Below, one piece after another: positions 17,479 through 28,115 of a stretch of DNA of 64,000 nt; position 1 is the stretch's first letter; each line of letters starts with the position of its first letter. A program made the translations under genes and the position numbers. This DNA comes from Ruminococcus flavefaciens (GTDB lineage: Bacteria; Bacillota; Clostridia; Oscillospirales; Ruminococcaceae): the NCBI GenBank assembly GCA_902760805.1, contig CACWHY010000004.1, positions 62,001-126,000 on the forward strand, given 5' to 3'. The notes beneath the pieces were generated by a model that was not told where the DNA came from, searched no databases, and saw only the letters and a list, made by a program, of their open reading frames with translations.

Positions 17479-18549
17479 ATGGCGATATTTGGCGAAAAAC
17501 CACACTTTTCATTCACGGAGGGCTGCTGGGAGGCTCTGTCAGGAGCAGGCTCCCGGGAGGTCGCAGAGATCGGCAGGCTGCTTTCCGGCAGCTTTAAGCG
17601 GATCCACGCCGGCTGCGACCAGTTCAGCCAGCTCCACCTCCTCTACGCCCTGTGCAGCGGCGCTTCGGAGCAGGGCAGCCAGATCTGGCTTTGCGAAAAT
17701 ACCGACCTGCCCTCCCTGCGATTCGGGGGCAGGATCATGGGCGCAGACTGCTCGGTCTTCATTCACGGCAGTGGCCTCAGGCTCTTCCTCTTCGGGAAGG
17801 ACGGCTTCCCCATATCTGCCGAAAAACTGCGGAAAATAGCCAACTCTCAGCCGATACAGCTCCCGGAAAAGCCCGGCCAGATCCATTCCTCCACCTCCTT
17901 CCGGAGCATATACATCAGCAACATCGCCGACAATTCCACCGGCAGAAGAGCCTCGATCAGCGCAGGCGTCAGCTGCGGGAGCTCCTCTGTGCGGTCCCTT
18001 TGGCTGGAATTCTTTACCGGCTCCGACGACCAGCTGGTCTTTCAGGTTTCAGAGGAGGGCATGAGGGTCAACGCTTACTCCGCAAAACTTGGCTTCATTT
18101 CGGCAGAAAAGCTGACTATCGCCTACGCCTGTCAGCAGGCGGCTCGGGGCGAGACTGTTTGGCTGCCGGAGGATCTGCACTTTGCTGCGGACTCCGTAAA
18201 AGGCGATATTAGGCGGTTTTCTCCGGAGGAAATACCTCCGGCGGCCGCCGCTCAGCGCTTCCTCACAGATCCGCTCTTTATGTGCGTGGAGCTGGCCTCA
18301 AACAAGGAGCGTCTGCTGCGGACTGTCTCGGAGCTGCCGGGCATGGCTACAGTGAGCCGTGAGGTAGCTCTGCAGCCGGGAGCCTCGCTCTCGGGGAAGA
18401 CCCGTTTTTCCGCAGAAAACGGCCGTGTGATAGCTGCTCCCAGCGGTACCGGAAGGATCCGTGTGGTGGCTCAGTCTCACTCAATGGAGGCCGCCTCTGA
18501 GCTCTGCGCAGACTGGTGTCAGAGGCTCCGAAGGGCACCATCGAAGTGA
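17479..18549 (+). CDS. Degenerate phosphohexomutase-like protein (probable pseudoenzyme)
   Basis: 356 residues. No database family was tested, but it reads like a shrunken alpha-D-phosphohexomutase (GlmM/ManB). The segment LPSLRFGGRIMGADCSVFIHGSG...LFLFGKDGFPIS parallels the catalytic region 'TPALRFAAR.LGAD.GIMITASHNP..NGIKLFGPDG', with the serine-containing SHNP loop deleted. The C-terminus VIAAPSGTGRIRVVAQS parallels the phosphate-binding loop RPSGTEP.IRV. The N-terminal FGTDG and the DGD metal loop are not found. It therefore should not be catalytic; it might bind a sugar phosphate or another mutase. Clean reading frame and a good SD argue against a pseudogene. It lies 48 nt after the symporter gene. 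Confidence 0.6.
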   Translation: MAIFGEKPHFSFTEGCWEALSGAGSREVAEIGRLLSGSFKRIHAGCDQFSQLHLLYALCSGASEQGSQIWLCENTDLPSLRFGGRIMGADCSVFIHGSGLRLFLFGKDGFPISAEKLRKIANSQPIQLPEKPGQIHSSTSFRSIYISNIADNSTGRRASISAGVSCGSSSVRSLWLEFFTGSDDQLVFQVSEEGMRVNAYSAKLGFISAEKLTIAYACQQAARGETVWLPEDLHFAADSVKGDIRRFSPEEIPPAAAAQRFLTDPLFMCVELASNKERLLRTVSELPGMATVSREVALQPGASLSGKTRFSAENGRVIAAPSGTGRIRVVAQSHSMEAASELCADWCQRLRRAPSK

Positions 18550-18612
18550 TCTCATGGCGGTGCAGTATTTTTGTGTAAATTCCCTAATTATTACCAAGGC
18601 GCAGTTTTTCTA

Positions 18613-18641
18613 TTGACATTCATCAGGCTTTTTCGTATAAT
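18613..18641 (+). promoter_or_regulatory. Consensus promoter of the rnj operon
   Basis: TTGACA (18613-18618) and TATAAT (18636-18641) are separated by exactly 17 bp, a perfect consensus. Transcription would start near 18648. Confidence 0.85.
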
Positions 18642-18647
18642 AATAAT

Positions 18648-18957
18648 GTATAGGTGTCTCCGGAGGGATCACTCTCTGGAGATCTAGCTAAGGCTTTATT
18701 GGCAAAATGCCATTAAGATATTAAGGAGATCCGCTCTCAGGACTCCTCTACAGTCCCGGTATACCGCCGCTTTGGGCTTGCTCCCACGTTGATGAAAAGC
18801 GGCCTTTTCAGCCTGCACAGATCCAGAAAATGCTCTTACCAATCATTCCAGAAGATCTAACTGCTGCTTATCCGGACTTTCATACGCATACTTATGGAGG
18901 AACTGCGCCCGACCCTTTCCGCAGCCCCCCTCCCACCAACGAAAGTGAGGTCACATA
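18648..18957 (+). promoter_or_regulatory. Long structured leader of rnj (~310 nt), with a possible 42-residue upstream ORF
   Basis: From the predicted start site to the GTG of rnj there is no clear gene. Hairpins include CTCCGGAG/CTCTGGAG near 18659-18682 and GCCGCTTT/AAAGCGGC at about 18766-18803. An ATG at 18830 opens a frame that ends with TAG at 18956-18958, overlapping the rnj GTG by one base, but it lacks an SD. A long 5' leader on a major RNase gene recalls the self-sensing leader of RNase E; no known riboswitch was recognised. Confidence 0.45.
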
Positions 18958-20793
18958 GTGAACGAAAAAGACAATTCAGTTAAGAAGCCACGCAGACGCA
19001 CTTCATCTGCCCCTGCCGGCACAAGGCAGCGTGCTCCCAAGAAAAAGGCTGCGGCTGAGGCTGCTGTTGTTGCAGAGACTACAGTTAAGGCTCCTGCAAA
19101 GCGCACCCGCACTCCCCGCACCAAGGAGGTCAAGAAGACTCCCGTGAAGATCATCCCGCTGGGAGGTCTCAACGAGATCGGTAAGAACATGACCGTTTTC
19201 GAGTGCTCCAACGATATGTTCATCCTGGACTGCGGACTGGCATTCCCTGACGCAGATATGCCCGGTGTTGACATCGTTATCCCCGATTTCACCTACGTCG
19301 AGCGCAATGCTGACAAGATCCGTGGTATCGTTATCACCCACGGTCATGAGGACCACATCGGCGGTCTGGCTTACCTGCTCAAAAAGGTGAACGTGCCGGT
19401 GTATGCAACTCGCCTGACTATCGGTCTTATCGAGGCTAAGCTCAAGGAGCAGGGGCTCTCCGGCAAGGTGCGCCTGAACGTTGTTGAGCCCAAAAAGACC
19501 GTAAAAATGGGCTGCATGGCTGTTGAATTCATCAAGGTCAACCACTCTATCCCCGATTCTGTGGGAATGGCTATCCATACTCCTGCCGGAATAATCGTCC
19601 ACACAGGCGATTTCAAGGTGGACTACTCCCCTATCGACGGCAAGATCATCGACCTGGCACGCTTCGGCGAGCTGGGCAGCAGAGGCGTTCTGGCTCTTAT
19701 GGCGGACTCCACTAATGCTGAGCGCCCCGGCTATACTCACTCAGAGCGCACCGTGGGCGATTCCTTCGACAGACTCTTCAAAAAGGGCGAGGGCAAGCGT
19801 ATCATCATCGCTACCTTCTCCTCAAATATCCACCGTGTTCAGCAGATCATCAACTGTGCTGTCCGCTACGGCCGAAAGGTAGCCGTTTTCGGACGAAGCA
19901 TGATCAATGTAATCAATACAGCTATCGAGCTGGGCTATCTGGACGTTCCCGACGGCGTGATCATCGACATCGAGCTCATGAACCGCTATGAGAACGAGCG
20001 CATAGTCCTTATCACTACCGGAAGCCAGGGCGAGCCCATGTCCGCTCTCACCAGAATGGCCATGAATGACCACAAGAAGGTCAACATCACTCCCATGGAC
20101 TTCATCATCATCTCGGCTACTCCTATCCCCGGCAACGAGAAGTTCGTCACCCGTGTTGTCAACGAGCTCATGAAGTCCGGCGCTGAGGTAGTCTATGAGG
20201 CAATGTACGAGGTACACGTTTCCGGACACGCCTGCCAGGAGGAACTCAAGCTCATGCAGGCTCTCACTAAGCCTAAGTTCTTCATCCCTGTACACGGCGA
20301 GTACAAGCACCTGAAAAAACACGCTGACCTGGCCGTTCAAATGGGTATCCCCAAGGAAAATGTGATCATTGCCGAGATCGGCAACGTTATCGAAACAGAC
20401 GGCTCCACCATGAAGATCGTTTCTCAGGTGCCCTCAGGAAGAGTCCTGGTGGACGGTCTGGGTGTGGGCGACGTCGGATCGATCGTCCTCCGTGACAGAA
20501 AGCATCTGGCTCAGGACGGCCTCATCATCATCGTTATCGGTATCGAAAGAGCCACAAATGAGATCGTGGCCGGTCCTGATATAATCTCCCGAGGCTTCGT
20601 ATACGTCAGAGAGTCAGAGGAGCTCATGGACGAGGCTAAGGCTATCCTCTCCAACACTCTGGCCGGCTGCTCTTACGCTGAGCTCAAGGAATGGAACACT
20701 CTCAAGGGCAAGATGAGGGACGCTCTTTCTGACTACATCTATCAGAAAACTAAGCGCAGTCCCATGATCCTCCCCATCATCATGGAGACCTGA
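18958..20793 (+). CDS. rnj: Ribonuclease J
   Basis: 611 residues, GTG start with GAGGT 6 nt upstream. Metallo-beta-lactamase/beta-CASP nuclease: GGLNEIGKN near residue 67, THGHEDHIGG near 125 (zinc ligands), GDFK, ADSTNAERPG, and the beta-CASP motif ISATPIPGNE. It degrades and matures mRNA and rRNA as both a 5'-3' exonuclease and endonuclease. The first ~65 residues are an added basic, Ala/Lys/Arg-rich tail (KKPRRRTSS, RQRAPKKKAA) not found in Bacillus RNase J; it may bind RNA or ribosomes. It is first gene of the rnj-gdpP-rplI-dnaB-tilS-ftsH run. Confidence 0.95.
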   Translation: MNEKDNSVKKPRRRTSSAPAGTRQRAPKKKAAAEAAVVAETTVKAPAKRTRTPRTKEVKKTPVKIIPLGGLNEIGKNMTVFECSNDMFILDCGLAFPDADMPGVDIVIPDFTYVERNADKIRGIVITHGHEDHIGGLAYLLKKVNVPVYATRLTIGLIEAKLKEQGLSGKVRLNVVEPKKTVKMGCMAVEFIKVNHSIPDSVGMAIHTPAGIIVHTGDFKVDYSPIDGKIIDLARFGELGSRGVLALMADSTNAERPGYTHSERTVGDSFDRLFKKGEGKRIIIATFSSNIHRVQQIINCAVRYGRKVAVFGRSMINVINTAIELGYLDVPDGVIIDIELMNRYENERIVLITTGSQGEPMSALTRMAMNDHKKVNITPMDFIIISATPIPGNEKFVTRVVNELMKSGAEVVYEAMYEVHVSGHACQEELKLMQALTKPKFFIPVHGEYKHLKKHADLAVQMGIPKENVIIAEIGNVIETDGSTMKIVSQVPSGRVLVDGLGVGDVGSIVLRDRKHLAQDGLIIIVIGIERATNEIVAGPDIISRGFVYVRESEELMDEAKAILSNTLAGCSYAELKEWNTLKGKMRDALSDYIYQKTKRSPMILPIIMET

Positions 20794-20826
20794 TAAGGTC
20801 AAGACTTTTTGAAAGGAGCTGAGGAC

Positions 20827-22797
20827 TTGAGGAACAGATTTCCAGCACTATTTGTGGTGCTCCTGCTGCTTTTGCTGGCGGACTCCGGCGCTTGTGCGGC
20901 CATGCTTTTCAAGTATAACAACACCTGTGGACTGATCTGCATGATAATCGCTGCTGTGCTGATCCTGGGACTTATCGTCCTCGCTTTCGTCTACGGCAGG
21001 AACGCTATCAAGCACGTCTCAAAAATGAACGCTCATCTGGAAAACTCAGCTGCTGAGTTCATGGAGAGCCTGCCGGCGCCTGTTGCTGTTATCGACAGTC
21101 AGAGAAGGCTGGTCTGGTACAACCACATTTTCGCCGAAAGGATAAGTCTGGGCTCAGACCCCTACGGCATGGAGATCGAGGGCTATGTCAAAATGGACAT
21201 GGGCTCTCTTACCGAAGAAGGTGTGGGCTTCTGCCATGTGAACGGCTCATTCTACCAGATCACCGCAGAGAGCTTCACCAAAAACGATATAACCTTCCAC
21301 ATTCTGTATTTCCACGATGAGACCGCTTATCTGGCCTTGAAAAAAAGCTCAGATGCCGCTCACCCCAATGTTGTCATCCTGACTATCGACAACTACGACG
21401 ACATCGTTCAGAACGCCAAGGAAAGCGAAAAGGCTCAGGCCTCTGTGGAGATCGAGAAGCTGATCGAGCGCTTTATGTCCAGCACTACCGGCTTCATCAA
21501 GCGCACCTCGTCCAATACCTTCTACGCTGTGCTGGAAAACCGTCACCTTGAAACTAAGATCAACACGAAGTTCAAGATCCTTGACGCTGCCCGTGAGATC
21601 AAGATCGCCGGAAAGTTCCCCCTGACCTTCTCTATCGGTGTGGGACAGGGCGCTGAAACTCTGGCTGAGAGCGAGCGCATCGCAAGACAGTGCCTGGATA
21701 TGGCGCTGGGACGTGGCGGAGATCAGGCCGTTGTCAAGACTGACAGCGGATACCGCTTCTTCGGCGGAGTTTCCAAGGGCGTGGAGAAAATGTCACGCTC
21801 CAAGACCAGGATCATCGCTAACGCTCTTCAGGATCTGATCATGACCTCAGACACAGTTTACATCATGGGTCACCGCTTCGGCGACCTGGATTCAGTGGGA
21901 GCCTCCTGCGGTATGGCCGGGGCTGTAAGGCTCTTTGGCAAGGAAGCCAAGATCGCTGTTGACAGGAACAAAAACCTTGCCTCCCACCTCATCGACATCG
22001 TTGAGGATCAGATCGGCGAGGGGCTGTTCATCACGCCCTCACAGGCTGCTGACGAGATCTCGTCAGGTGACCTGCTGATCATTACAGACACCCACAACAA
22101 GGATTTCATCGAGAGCCGTGAGCTCTACGAAAGAGCCCGCAGCGTTGTGGTCATCGATCACCACCGCAAAACCGTCAACTTCATCGACAACGCTGTTATC
22201 TTCCACCATGAGCCCTACGCTTCTTCCGCTTCGGAAATGGTCTCAGAGCTGATCCAGTATTTCAACTTCGATTCCGACGAGCGTATCCCCTCATGTATGG
22301 CAGACGCTCTGCTGTCAGGTATCATGCTGGATACCAAGAACTTCGTCATGAGAACAGGCGTGCGCACCTTCGAGGCTGCTGCTTTCCTGAAGAAAATGGG
22401 TGCCGATACGGTGGCTGTAAAGCTGCTCTTCTCAAATTCTATCGACTCTTACAGGCGCAAGACTCAGATCGTTGCGGCTGCAAAGATACATAACCGCTGC
22501 GCTGTTGCTGCGGCGGACTTCCGCTCGGACGACATTCGCCTAGTCGCTCCTCAGGCTGCTGACGAGCTGCTGAGCATCTCCGATGTGGACGCCTCATTCG
22601 TGCTCTACAAGACAGGCTCTACCGTCAACATCTCCGCAAGATCCCTTGGCGCTGTAAACGTTCAGGTGATCATGGAAAAGCTGGGAGGCGGCGGCCACCA
22701 GACTATGGCTGCGGCTCAGCTGGAGGGCGTTTCCGTGGAGGAGGCTGTGAAGGCTCTCTTCCGGGCTATCGACGAGCGCACAGAGGACATGAGATAA
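20827..22797 (+). CDS. gdpP: Cyclic-di-AMP phosphodiesterase GdpP (YybT)
   Basis: 656 residues from a TTG at 20827 with AAAGGAG 8 nt upstream; the longer frame beginning at 20809 has the SD inside it. Two membrane helices (about residues 5-50), a PAS-like domain, a degenerate GGDEF domain, then DHH ([13 protein letters not shown] near 347, VIDHHRKT near 442) and DHHA1 with [11 protein letters not shown]. It hydrolyses c-di-AMP to pApA, controlling osmotic and cell-wall homeostasis. The order gdpP-rplI-dnaB is the conserved Firmicute order. Confidence 0.95.
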   Translation: MRNRFPALFVVLLLLLLADSGACAAMLFKYNNTCGLICMIIAAVLILGLIVLAFVYGRNAIKHVSKMNAHLENSAAEFMESLPAPVAVIDSQRRLVWYNHIFAERISLGSDPYGMEIEGYVKMDMGSLTEEGVGFCHVNGSFYQITAESFTKNDITFHILYFHDETAYLALKKSSDAAHPNVVILTIDNYDDIVQNAKESEKAQASVEIEKLIERFMSSTTGFIKRTSSNTFYAVLENRHLETKINTKFKILDAAREIKIAGKFPLTFSIGVGQGAETLAESERIARQCLDMALGRGGDQAVVKTDSGYRFFGGVSKGVEKMSRSKTRIIANALQDLIMTSDTVYIMGHRFGDLDSVGASCGMAGAVRLFGKEAKIAVDRNKNLASHLIDIVEDQIGEGLFITPSQAADEISSGDLLIITDTHNKDFIESRELYERARSVVVIDHHRKTVNFIDNAVIFHHEPYASSASEMVSELIQYFNFDSDERIPSCMADALLSGIMLDTKNFVMRTGVRTFEAAAFLKKMGADTVAVKLLFSNSIDSYRRKTQIVAAAKIHNRCAVAAADFRSDDIRLVAPQAADELLSISDVDASFVLYKTGSTVNISARSLGAVNVQVIMEKLGGGGHQTMAAAQLEGVSVEEAVKALFRAIDERTEDMR

Positions 22798-22806
22798 TAA
22801 TGATAA

Positions 22807-22843
22807 GTGTAAGCCGCCTTTTCGGAGGCTTACATATTTTTTA
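22807..22843 (+). terminator. Terminator-like hairpin between gdpP and rplI
   Basis: GTAAGCCGCC pairs with GGAGGCTTAC around a TTTTC loop and is followed by ATATTTTTT. It may attenuate read-through into rplI. Confidence 0.7.
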
Positions 22844-22861
22844 CGAAAGGCTGGTATAAAT

Positions 22862-23308
22862 ATGAAGGTAATTTTTTTACAGGACGTTAAGGGCTCAGGC
22901 AAAAAGGGCGAGGTCAAGAACGTTGCCGACGGCTACGCAAGAAATATGCTCCTGCCCAAGGGTCTGGCCGTTGAGGCTAACAACGCTAATATGAGCAAGC
23001 TGGAGGGTCAGCAGGCTTCTGCCGCTCACAAGATCGAGGTGGAGAAGGCTGCTGCTAACGAGGCTGCTGCTAAGCTGAAGGACAAGAAGGTCATCATCAA
23101 GGCTAAGGCTGGCAGCGGAAGCCGTCTTTTCGGCTCTGTTACCGCTGCTCACGTTGCTCAGGCTCTCAAGGAGCAGTTCGATGTTGACGTTGATAAGAAG
23201 AAGATCGCTCTTTCCACCGACATCAAGAGCTTCGGCACCTACAAGGCTACTGTTAAGCTGTATACCGGTATCTCTGAGGCTGTTGACGTAGAAGTTATCG
23301 AGGGCTGA
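22862..23308 (+). CDS. rplI: 50S ribosomal protein L9
   Basis: 148 residues, normal length. N-terminal globular domain [21 protein letters not shown] with the family signature [16 protein letters not shown], a long connecting helix, and a C-terminal domain with [17 protein letters not shown]. It binds 23S rRNA and limits frameshifting. AAAGG lies upstream of the ATG. The next gene, dnaB, starts one base after its stop. Confidence 0.98.
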   Translation: MKVIFLQDVKGSGKKGEVKNVADGYARNMLLPKGLAVEANNANMSKLEGQQASAAHKIEVEKAAANEAAAKLKDKKVIIKAKAGSGSRLFGSVTAAHVAQALKEQFDVDVDKKKIALSTDIKSFGTYKATVKLYTGISEAVDVEVIEG

Positions 23309-23309
23309 T

Positions 23310-24662
23310 ATGGACGAGAACACTATATTTTCCCAAGAAAGCGTCCTGCCCCACAGTATCGAGGCCGAACAGTCTGTCCTTGGTGCTATCCTAGCTGACC
23401 CCTCGATCCTGCCAAGCGTTGTTGAGCAGATCAAGGGCGAATATTTCTACAGCGACCAGCACAAGGGACTGTATTCGATCATCATGCGTATGTTCACCTC
23501 TGGCGCACCGGTGGACATCGTTACTGTACTCAACGAGGCGGAAAAGCTCCACATCTTCGAGAGCGCTGCTGACGGACGCAGATATTTGGCGGAGATCGGC
23601 AATATGCTGCCCTCTACCGCAAACATCGACAGCTACTGCAAGATCGTTGCGGATAAATACTACCTGAGGAGCCTGAGCTACGTTGCTCAGTCGATCATGG
23701 ACGAGATCCGCTCCGGCGAGGCAGACGCTAAGCTGCTCATGGACTCAGCCGAGCAGAAGATCTACGATATCCGTCAGGGACGTGACGTGAAGGGCCTTGC
23801 TCCCCTGGGCGACGCTATCATCGAGGCCTATGACCGTATCGGAAAGCTGGCTAGTCCTGACCGTGACAAGTACATCGGTGCTAGGACAGGCTTCACTCTT
23901 CTGGACACGATCACCTCAGGTCTTAACAAGTCAGATCTGATCATCATCGCTGCCCGTCCCGGTATGGGAAAGACCTCCTTCGCTATGAATATCGCCACAA
24001 ATGTTGCACGGCGCAACGACAAGGACGTGGTCACATTCAACCTGGAAATGTCCAAGGAGCAGCTGGCTACCCGTATCCTCTCCACTGAGGCTCTGGTCGA
24101 CTCAAGCTCCCTGCGAAACGGAAGGATCCAGCAGGAGGACTGGTCGAGACTGGCCACAAGCGCCGGCTTCCTCAGCACTCTTCCCCTGTATATCGACGAT
24201 ACCGCAAGCATGACTGTTTCTCAGATGAAGGCCAAGCTCAGGCGTGTGAAAAACCTGGGACTGGTCATCATCGACTACCTACAGCTCATGGACTCAAACT
24301 CAAAGTCGGACAACCGTGTTACCGTCATCTCGGAGATCACCCGTCAGCTTAAGGTCATGGCTAAGGAGCTGAATGTGCCGGTGATCCTGCTGTCACAGCT
24401 CTCCCGTGCTGTTGAGGGACGTACCGACAAGCGCCCCATGCTCTCGGACCTGCGTGAATCAGGATCTATCGAGCAGGACGCCGACATCGTTCTTTTCCTC
24501 TACCGTGATGCGTACTATAATAAGGAAAGCCAGCGGCAGAACATCTCGGAGTGCATCGTTGCCAAAAACCGTCACGGTGAGACCGGTACCGTTGAGCTGA
24601 TCTGGGACGGACAGTATACACGCTTCTCCAACCCGGATTACAACACTCCGCCGGAAAACTGA
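23310..24662 (+). CDS. dnaB: Replicative DNA helicase DnaB
   Basis: 450 residues. N-terminal domain begins PHSIEAEQSVLGAILADP; RecA-type core has Walker A RPGMGKTSFAMNIA near residue 215, NLEMSKEQLATR, Walker B VIIDYLQLM and the DLRESGSIEQDADIV signature. It unwinds DNA 5'-3' at the replication fork as a hexamer. No intein or insertion. It sits in the conserved rplI-dnaB order and is followed after one base by tilS. Confidence 0.98.
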   Translation: MDENTIFSQESVLPHSIEAEQSVLGAILADPSILPSVVEQIKGEYFYSDQHKGLYSIIMRMFTSGAPVDIVTVLNEAEKLHIFESAADGRRYLAEIGNMLPSTANIDSYCKIVADKYYLRSLSYVAQSIMDEIRSGEADAKLLMDSAEQKIYDIRQGRDVKGLAPLGDAIIEAYDRIGKLASPDRDKYIGARTGFTLLDTITSGLNKSDLIIIAARPGMGKTSFAMNIATNVARRNDKDVVTFNLEMSKEQLATRILSTEALVDSSSLRNGRIQQEDWSRLATSAGFLSTLPLYIDDTASMTVSQMKAKLRRVKNLGLVIIDYLQLMDSNSKSDNRVTVISEITRQLKVMAKELNVPVILLSQLSRAVEGRTDKRPMLSDLRESGSIEQDADIVLFLYRDAYYNKESQRQNISECIVAKNRHGETGTVELIWDGQYTRFSNPDYNTPPEN

Positions 24663-24663
24663 T

Positions 24664-25998
24664 ATGCTTGACAAGATCTTTGGAACTATCCAGAAATACC
24701 ATATGCTCGAAAAGGGCGAAACGGCTGTCTGCGGCCTTTCCGGAGGAGCGGACAGCGTTTGCCTTTTACTGGCGCTGAGGGAGCTTGCTCCAAGGCTGGG
24801 GATCACCGTGGAGGCCATACACGTCAACCACTGCCTCAGAGGTGAGGAAAGCGACCGTGATGAGGAGTTTTGCAGAGACCTCTGCCGGAGGCTCCAGGTG
24901 CCGTTTACCGCTGTGCGATGCGATGTGAGGAGCTTTGCTCAGGAAAATGGCCTTTCCACTGAGGAGGCCGCCCGTGAGCTGCGCTACAAGGCTTTTGCGG
25001 AGAACTCTGCCGGAAAAAAGCTGGCAACTGCTCATAACGCCGGCGACGACCTGGAAACCGCTCTTTTAAACCTTACAAGAGGAACGGCTCTCCGGGGAAT
25101 GTGCGGTATCCCACCTGTCCGGGGCAGCATCATCAGGCCTCTGCTGGCAGTTACCCGCCGGGAGATCGAGGACTTCCTCAAGCAGCGGCAGCAGCCATTC
25201 GTCATTGACAGCACAAATCTCTCCAACGACTACACCCGGAACAAGCTCCGCCACATCGTTATCCCTGCTCTGGAGGAGATCAACGGCTCGGTCATCGAGA
25301 CATCCGTGCGTTCCTTCGAGGCTATGCGTGAGGAGAACGCCCTCATCGAGGAACTGACCGATCAGGCCTGGGCTAAATGCCGTCAGGGAGACTCGCTTGT
25401 GGGGCTGGATCAGTTCCACAAGGTCATTAGGCGCAGGTGCATCGCCAGGCTTCTGGCCGAGAGGAGCCTCCCCTATTCCTACGAGCGGCTGATCCAGGCG
25501 GAGCAGCTCTGCGAAAAAGGCGGAAAGATCTGCCTTTCCGGAGACCTCTTCCTGGTCGGAGAGCCCGGCAGACTTAGCCTGAAACAACTGACCAACGAGC
25601 CCTTGCCCTATCTGGAGAAGGAGCTTGCGATCGGCGAGAACTGTCTGTTTCAGGGAAAGATCCTGCTCTGCGAAGAGGTGGATCGTGATGAAATGGAGAA
25701 AATTTGCTCCGTTAACAAAAAATTAACAATTCAATTCCTGGATCATGATAAAATAAAAGGAAGGGCTGTGCTCCGAAGCAGAAAATTCGGAGACCGCATA
25801 AGATTGGCTGGAAGAGACCATTCCTCCTCCATCAAAAAGCTCATCAATGAGTTCATCCCCCCGGACCGCCGAAGCACCCTCCATTTTATCGAGGACGCTC
25901 AGGGTACGATCTTTGCCGAGGGGCTCGGAGTCTCTCAGAGCGCTGCCCCCGATCAGTCTTCCAAAAGACTGCTGAAAATAACCGTCGTAAATCTATGA
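24664..25998 (+). CDS. tilS: tRNA(Ile)-lysidine synthase
   Basis: 444 residues. PP-loop [15 protein letters not shown] near residue 23, [21 protein letters not shown]-type region [20 protein letters not shown], and a C-terminal TilS domain. It converts cytidine-34 of the AUA-decoding tRNA-Ile to lysidine using lysine and ATP. It starts one base after dnaB and is followed by ftsH, as in Bacillus, but without hpt between them; hpt is at 51.2 kb instead. Confidence 0.96.
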   Translation: MLDKIFGTIQKYHMLEKGETAVCGLSGGADSVCLLLALRELAPRLGITVEAIHVNHCLRGEESDRDEEFCRDLCRRLQVPFTAVRCDVRSFAQENGLSTEEAARELRYKAFAENSAGKKLATAHNAGDDLETALLNLTRGTALRGMCGIPPVRGSIIRPLLAVTRREIEDFLKQRQQPFVIDSTNLSNDYTRNKLRHIVIPALEEINGSVIETSVRSFEAMREENALIEELTDQAWAKCRQGDSLVGLDQFHKVIRRRCIARLLAERSLPYSYERLIQAEQLCEKGGKICLSGDLFLVGEPGRLSLKQLTNEPLPYLEKELAIGENCLFQGKILLCEEVDRDEMEKICSVNKKLTIQFLDHDKIKGRAVLRSRKFGDRIRLAGRDHSSSIKKLINEFIPPDRRSTLHFIEDAQGTIFAEGLGVSQSAAPDQSSKRLLKITVVNL

Positions 25999-26017
25999 AC
26001 CGATTGGAGTGAAACGC

Positions 26018-27949
26018 TTGACACCAAGAAGAAATAACGGCATCATCACCTATATCCTCATTATCCTGATCGCTATCGGCTGTATCTTCTTCGTCAGCTC
26101 AAAGCTGGCCGATACCGCTGACCGTACCGAGTATTCCTCTGTGATAAGCCATTTCGACAACTACGAAGTGTGCTATTATGAGCTTGACCTGGGTACCGGT
26201 GAGCTCACATACCAGCTCAGAGGTGAGGAGAATAAGAGAAAATATAACGTTCCTAATGTGGAGATCTTCTACCACGACACTGAGAACTACCGTCAGGAGT
26301 ACAAAGAACGCTACCCCGATGAGGACCTTTGGCAGGACTACATCAAGGTCACTGACAGAACTTGGCTCTATTCACTGATCCCAGTTATACTGACTATCCT
26401 GCTGGGCTGCGCTATCCTCTACTTCATGATGAAGCAGAGCGGAGGCGGCGGTAAGTACACCTCCTTCGGAAAGGCTAACCTGAAATCTCAGGCCAGCGCC
26501 AGAAAGGCTACCTTCAAGGACGTGGCTGGTGCTGATGAAGAAAAGCAGGAGCTCCAGGAGATCGTGGACTTCCTCAAGCACCCAAACAAATACTCTGCTC
26601 TGGGCGCTAAGGTGCCTAAGGGCGTTCTGCTTCTGGGACCTCCCGGTACAGGTAAGACACTTCTGGCCAGAGCTGTTGCAGGTGAGGCTGGCTGCCCATT
26701 CTTCCCTATCTCAGGATCTGACTTCGTTGAGATGTTCGTGGGCGTTGGTGCTTCCCGTGTAAGAGACCTGTTCGAGCAGGCTAAGAAGCACGCTCCTGCT
26801 ATCATCTTCATAGATGAGATCGATGCTGTTGGCCGTCACAGAGGAGCAGGTCTGGGCGGCGGTCACGATGAACGTGAACAGACCCTTAACCAGCTACTGG
26901 TGGAAATGGACGGATTTACCGGAAATGAGAGCGTTATCGTTATCGCTGCCACAAACCGCCGTGATATCCTGGATCCCGCCCTTCTCCGTCCCGGACGCTT
27001 CGACAGACAGATCGTTGTGGGCTATCCCGATGTCAAGGGCCGTGAGGAGATCCTCAAAGTCCATGCTGCTAACAAATCCATCGGCCCCGATGTTGACCTG
27101 AAGATAATCGCTCAGACCACTCAGGGCTTCACCGGCGCAGATCTTGAAAATCTGCTGAACGAGGCCGCTCTCCTGGCTGCTAGGAACAACCGCAAGGCTA
27201 TAATCGAGAGCGACATCGAAGAGGCTACCATGAAGGTCATCGCCGGACCCGAAAAGAAGTCCCGTATCGTTACCGAGCGTGACAAGAAAGTCACTGCTTA
27301 TCATGAGGCCGGCCATGCGATCGCTGCATATAACCTGCCTACTCAGGACAAGGTACACCAGGTAACTATCATCCAGCGTGGAATGGCTGCCGGTCTTACT
27401 GTTACTCGTCCCGATAACGACGATCAGCACGTTTCCAGAAACCAGATGCGTGAGAGTATCATCATGCTGCTGGGCGGTAGAGTTGCTGAGGAGCTTATAC
27501 TGGACGACATCTGCACAGGCGCTTCCAACGACATCGAGCGTGCAACAAAAACTGCCCGCAACATGGTCACAAAGTACGGCTTCTCCAAGAAGCTGGGCAC
27601 TGTAGTTTACGGCTCAGACAACGACGAGGTCTTCCTGGGCAAGGATTACGGCCACACCCGCAACTACAGCGAGACTATCGCTGCTCAGATCGATGAGGAG
27701 GTCAAGGCTATCATCGAAAAGGCCTATGAGGACTGTAAGTCGATCCTTACCGCCAACACCGACAAGCTCCACCTGCTTGCAAAGTACCTGCTGAAGTTCG
27801 AGAAGATCAGCGGCGAGGACTTTGAAAAGCTCATGAAGGGGCAGATCGGTGAGGAGGTGCTCACTCAGGAAGAGCCTAAAACTGAGGCTCCTAAGGAGGA
27901 ATCTGAGGCTCCCGATGCCTCTTCCTCAGAGGATGGCATCATCGAATGA
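26018..27949 (+). CDS. ftsH: ATP-dependent zinc metalloprotease FtsH (paralogue 1)
   Basis: 643 residues from a TTG at 26018 (TTGGAG 8 nt upstream); a GTG at 26009 overlaps that SD. Two membrane helices (about 10-28 and 112-132) flank an extracytoplasmic domain. AAA core: [13 protein letters not shown] near 206, [12 protein letters not shown], second region of homology [20 protein letters not shown]; zinc site HEAGH near 428. C-terminus is an acidic tail. It degrades misfolded membrane and short-lived cytosolic proteins. A second, divergent ftsH lies at 44.7 kb. Confidence 0.97.
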   Translation: MTPRRNNGIITYILIILIAIGCIFFVSSKLADTADRTEYSSVISHFDNYEVCYYELDLGTGELTYQLRGEENKRKYNVPNVEIFYHDTENYRQEYKERYPDEDLWQDYIKVTDRTWLYSLIPVILTILLGCAILYFMMKQSGGGGKYTSFGKANLKSQASARKATFKDVAGADEEKQELQEIVDFLKHPNKYSALGAKVPKGVLLLGPPGTGKTLLARAVAGEAGCPFFPISGSDFVEMFVGVGASRVRDLFEQAKKHAPAIIFIDEIDAVGRHRGAGLGGGHDEREQTLNQLLVEMDGFTGNESVIVIAATNRRDILDPALLRPGRFDRQIVVGYPDVKGREEILKVHAANKSIGPDVDLKIIAQTTQGFTGADLENLLNEAALLAARNNRKAIIESDIEEATMKVIAGPEKKSRIVTERDKKVTAYHEAGHAIAAYNLPTQDKVHQVTIIQRGMAAGLTVTRPDNDDQHVSRNQMRESIIMLLGGRVAEELILDDICTGASNDIERATKTARNMVTKYGFSKKLGTVVYGSDNDEVFLGKDYGHTRNYSETIAAQIDEEVKAIIEKAYEDCKSILTANTDKLHLLAKYLLKFEKISGEDFEKLMKGQIGEEVLTQEEPKTEAPKEESEAPDASSSEDGIIE

Positions 27950-27956
27950 TTATAGG

Positions 27957-27986
27957 GCTCCCGGATAATTCTCCGGGAGCTTTTTT
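27957..27986 (+). terminator. Terminator of the rnj-ftsH cluster
   Basis: GCTCCCGGA pairs with TCCGGGAGC around a short loop and six T follow. Confidence 0.92.
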
Positions 27987-28014
27987 GTTATATCCTAACT
28001 CAGAATATTTATTG

Positions 28015-28043
28015 TTGACTTATAGGTTATTTTGTGGTAAAAT
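28015..28043 (+). promoter_or_regulatory. Promoter for the PH-domain/FkbM genes
   Basis: TTGACT (28015-28020) and TAAAAT (28038-28043) are 17 bp apart, with TGTGG before the -10. Confidence 0.7.
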
Positions 28044-28115
28044 AAGAGAAAGGCGGTCTGCTGCCGGATAGATCCGTTCAGCTGCCCCTATCTTCTCGAT
28101 CAGGAGGTCTTAATT

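Noticed and set aside
18758-18804. T-box-like ACCGC followed by a hairpin in the rnj leader
   Set aside because: No specifier stem or full T-box sequence, a poor T run, and the downstream gene is not an amino-acid gene.
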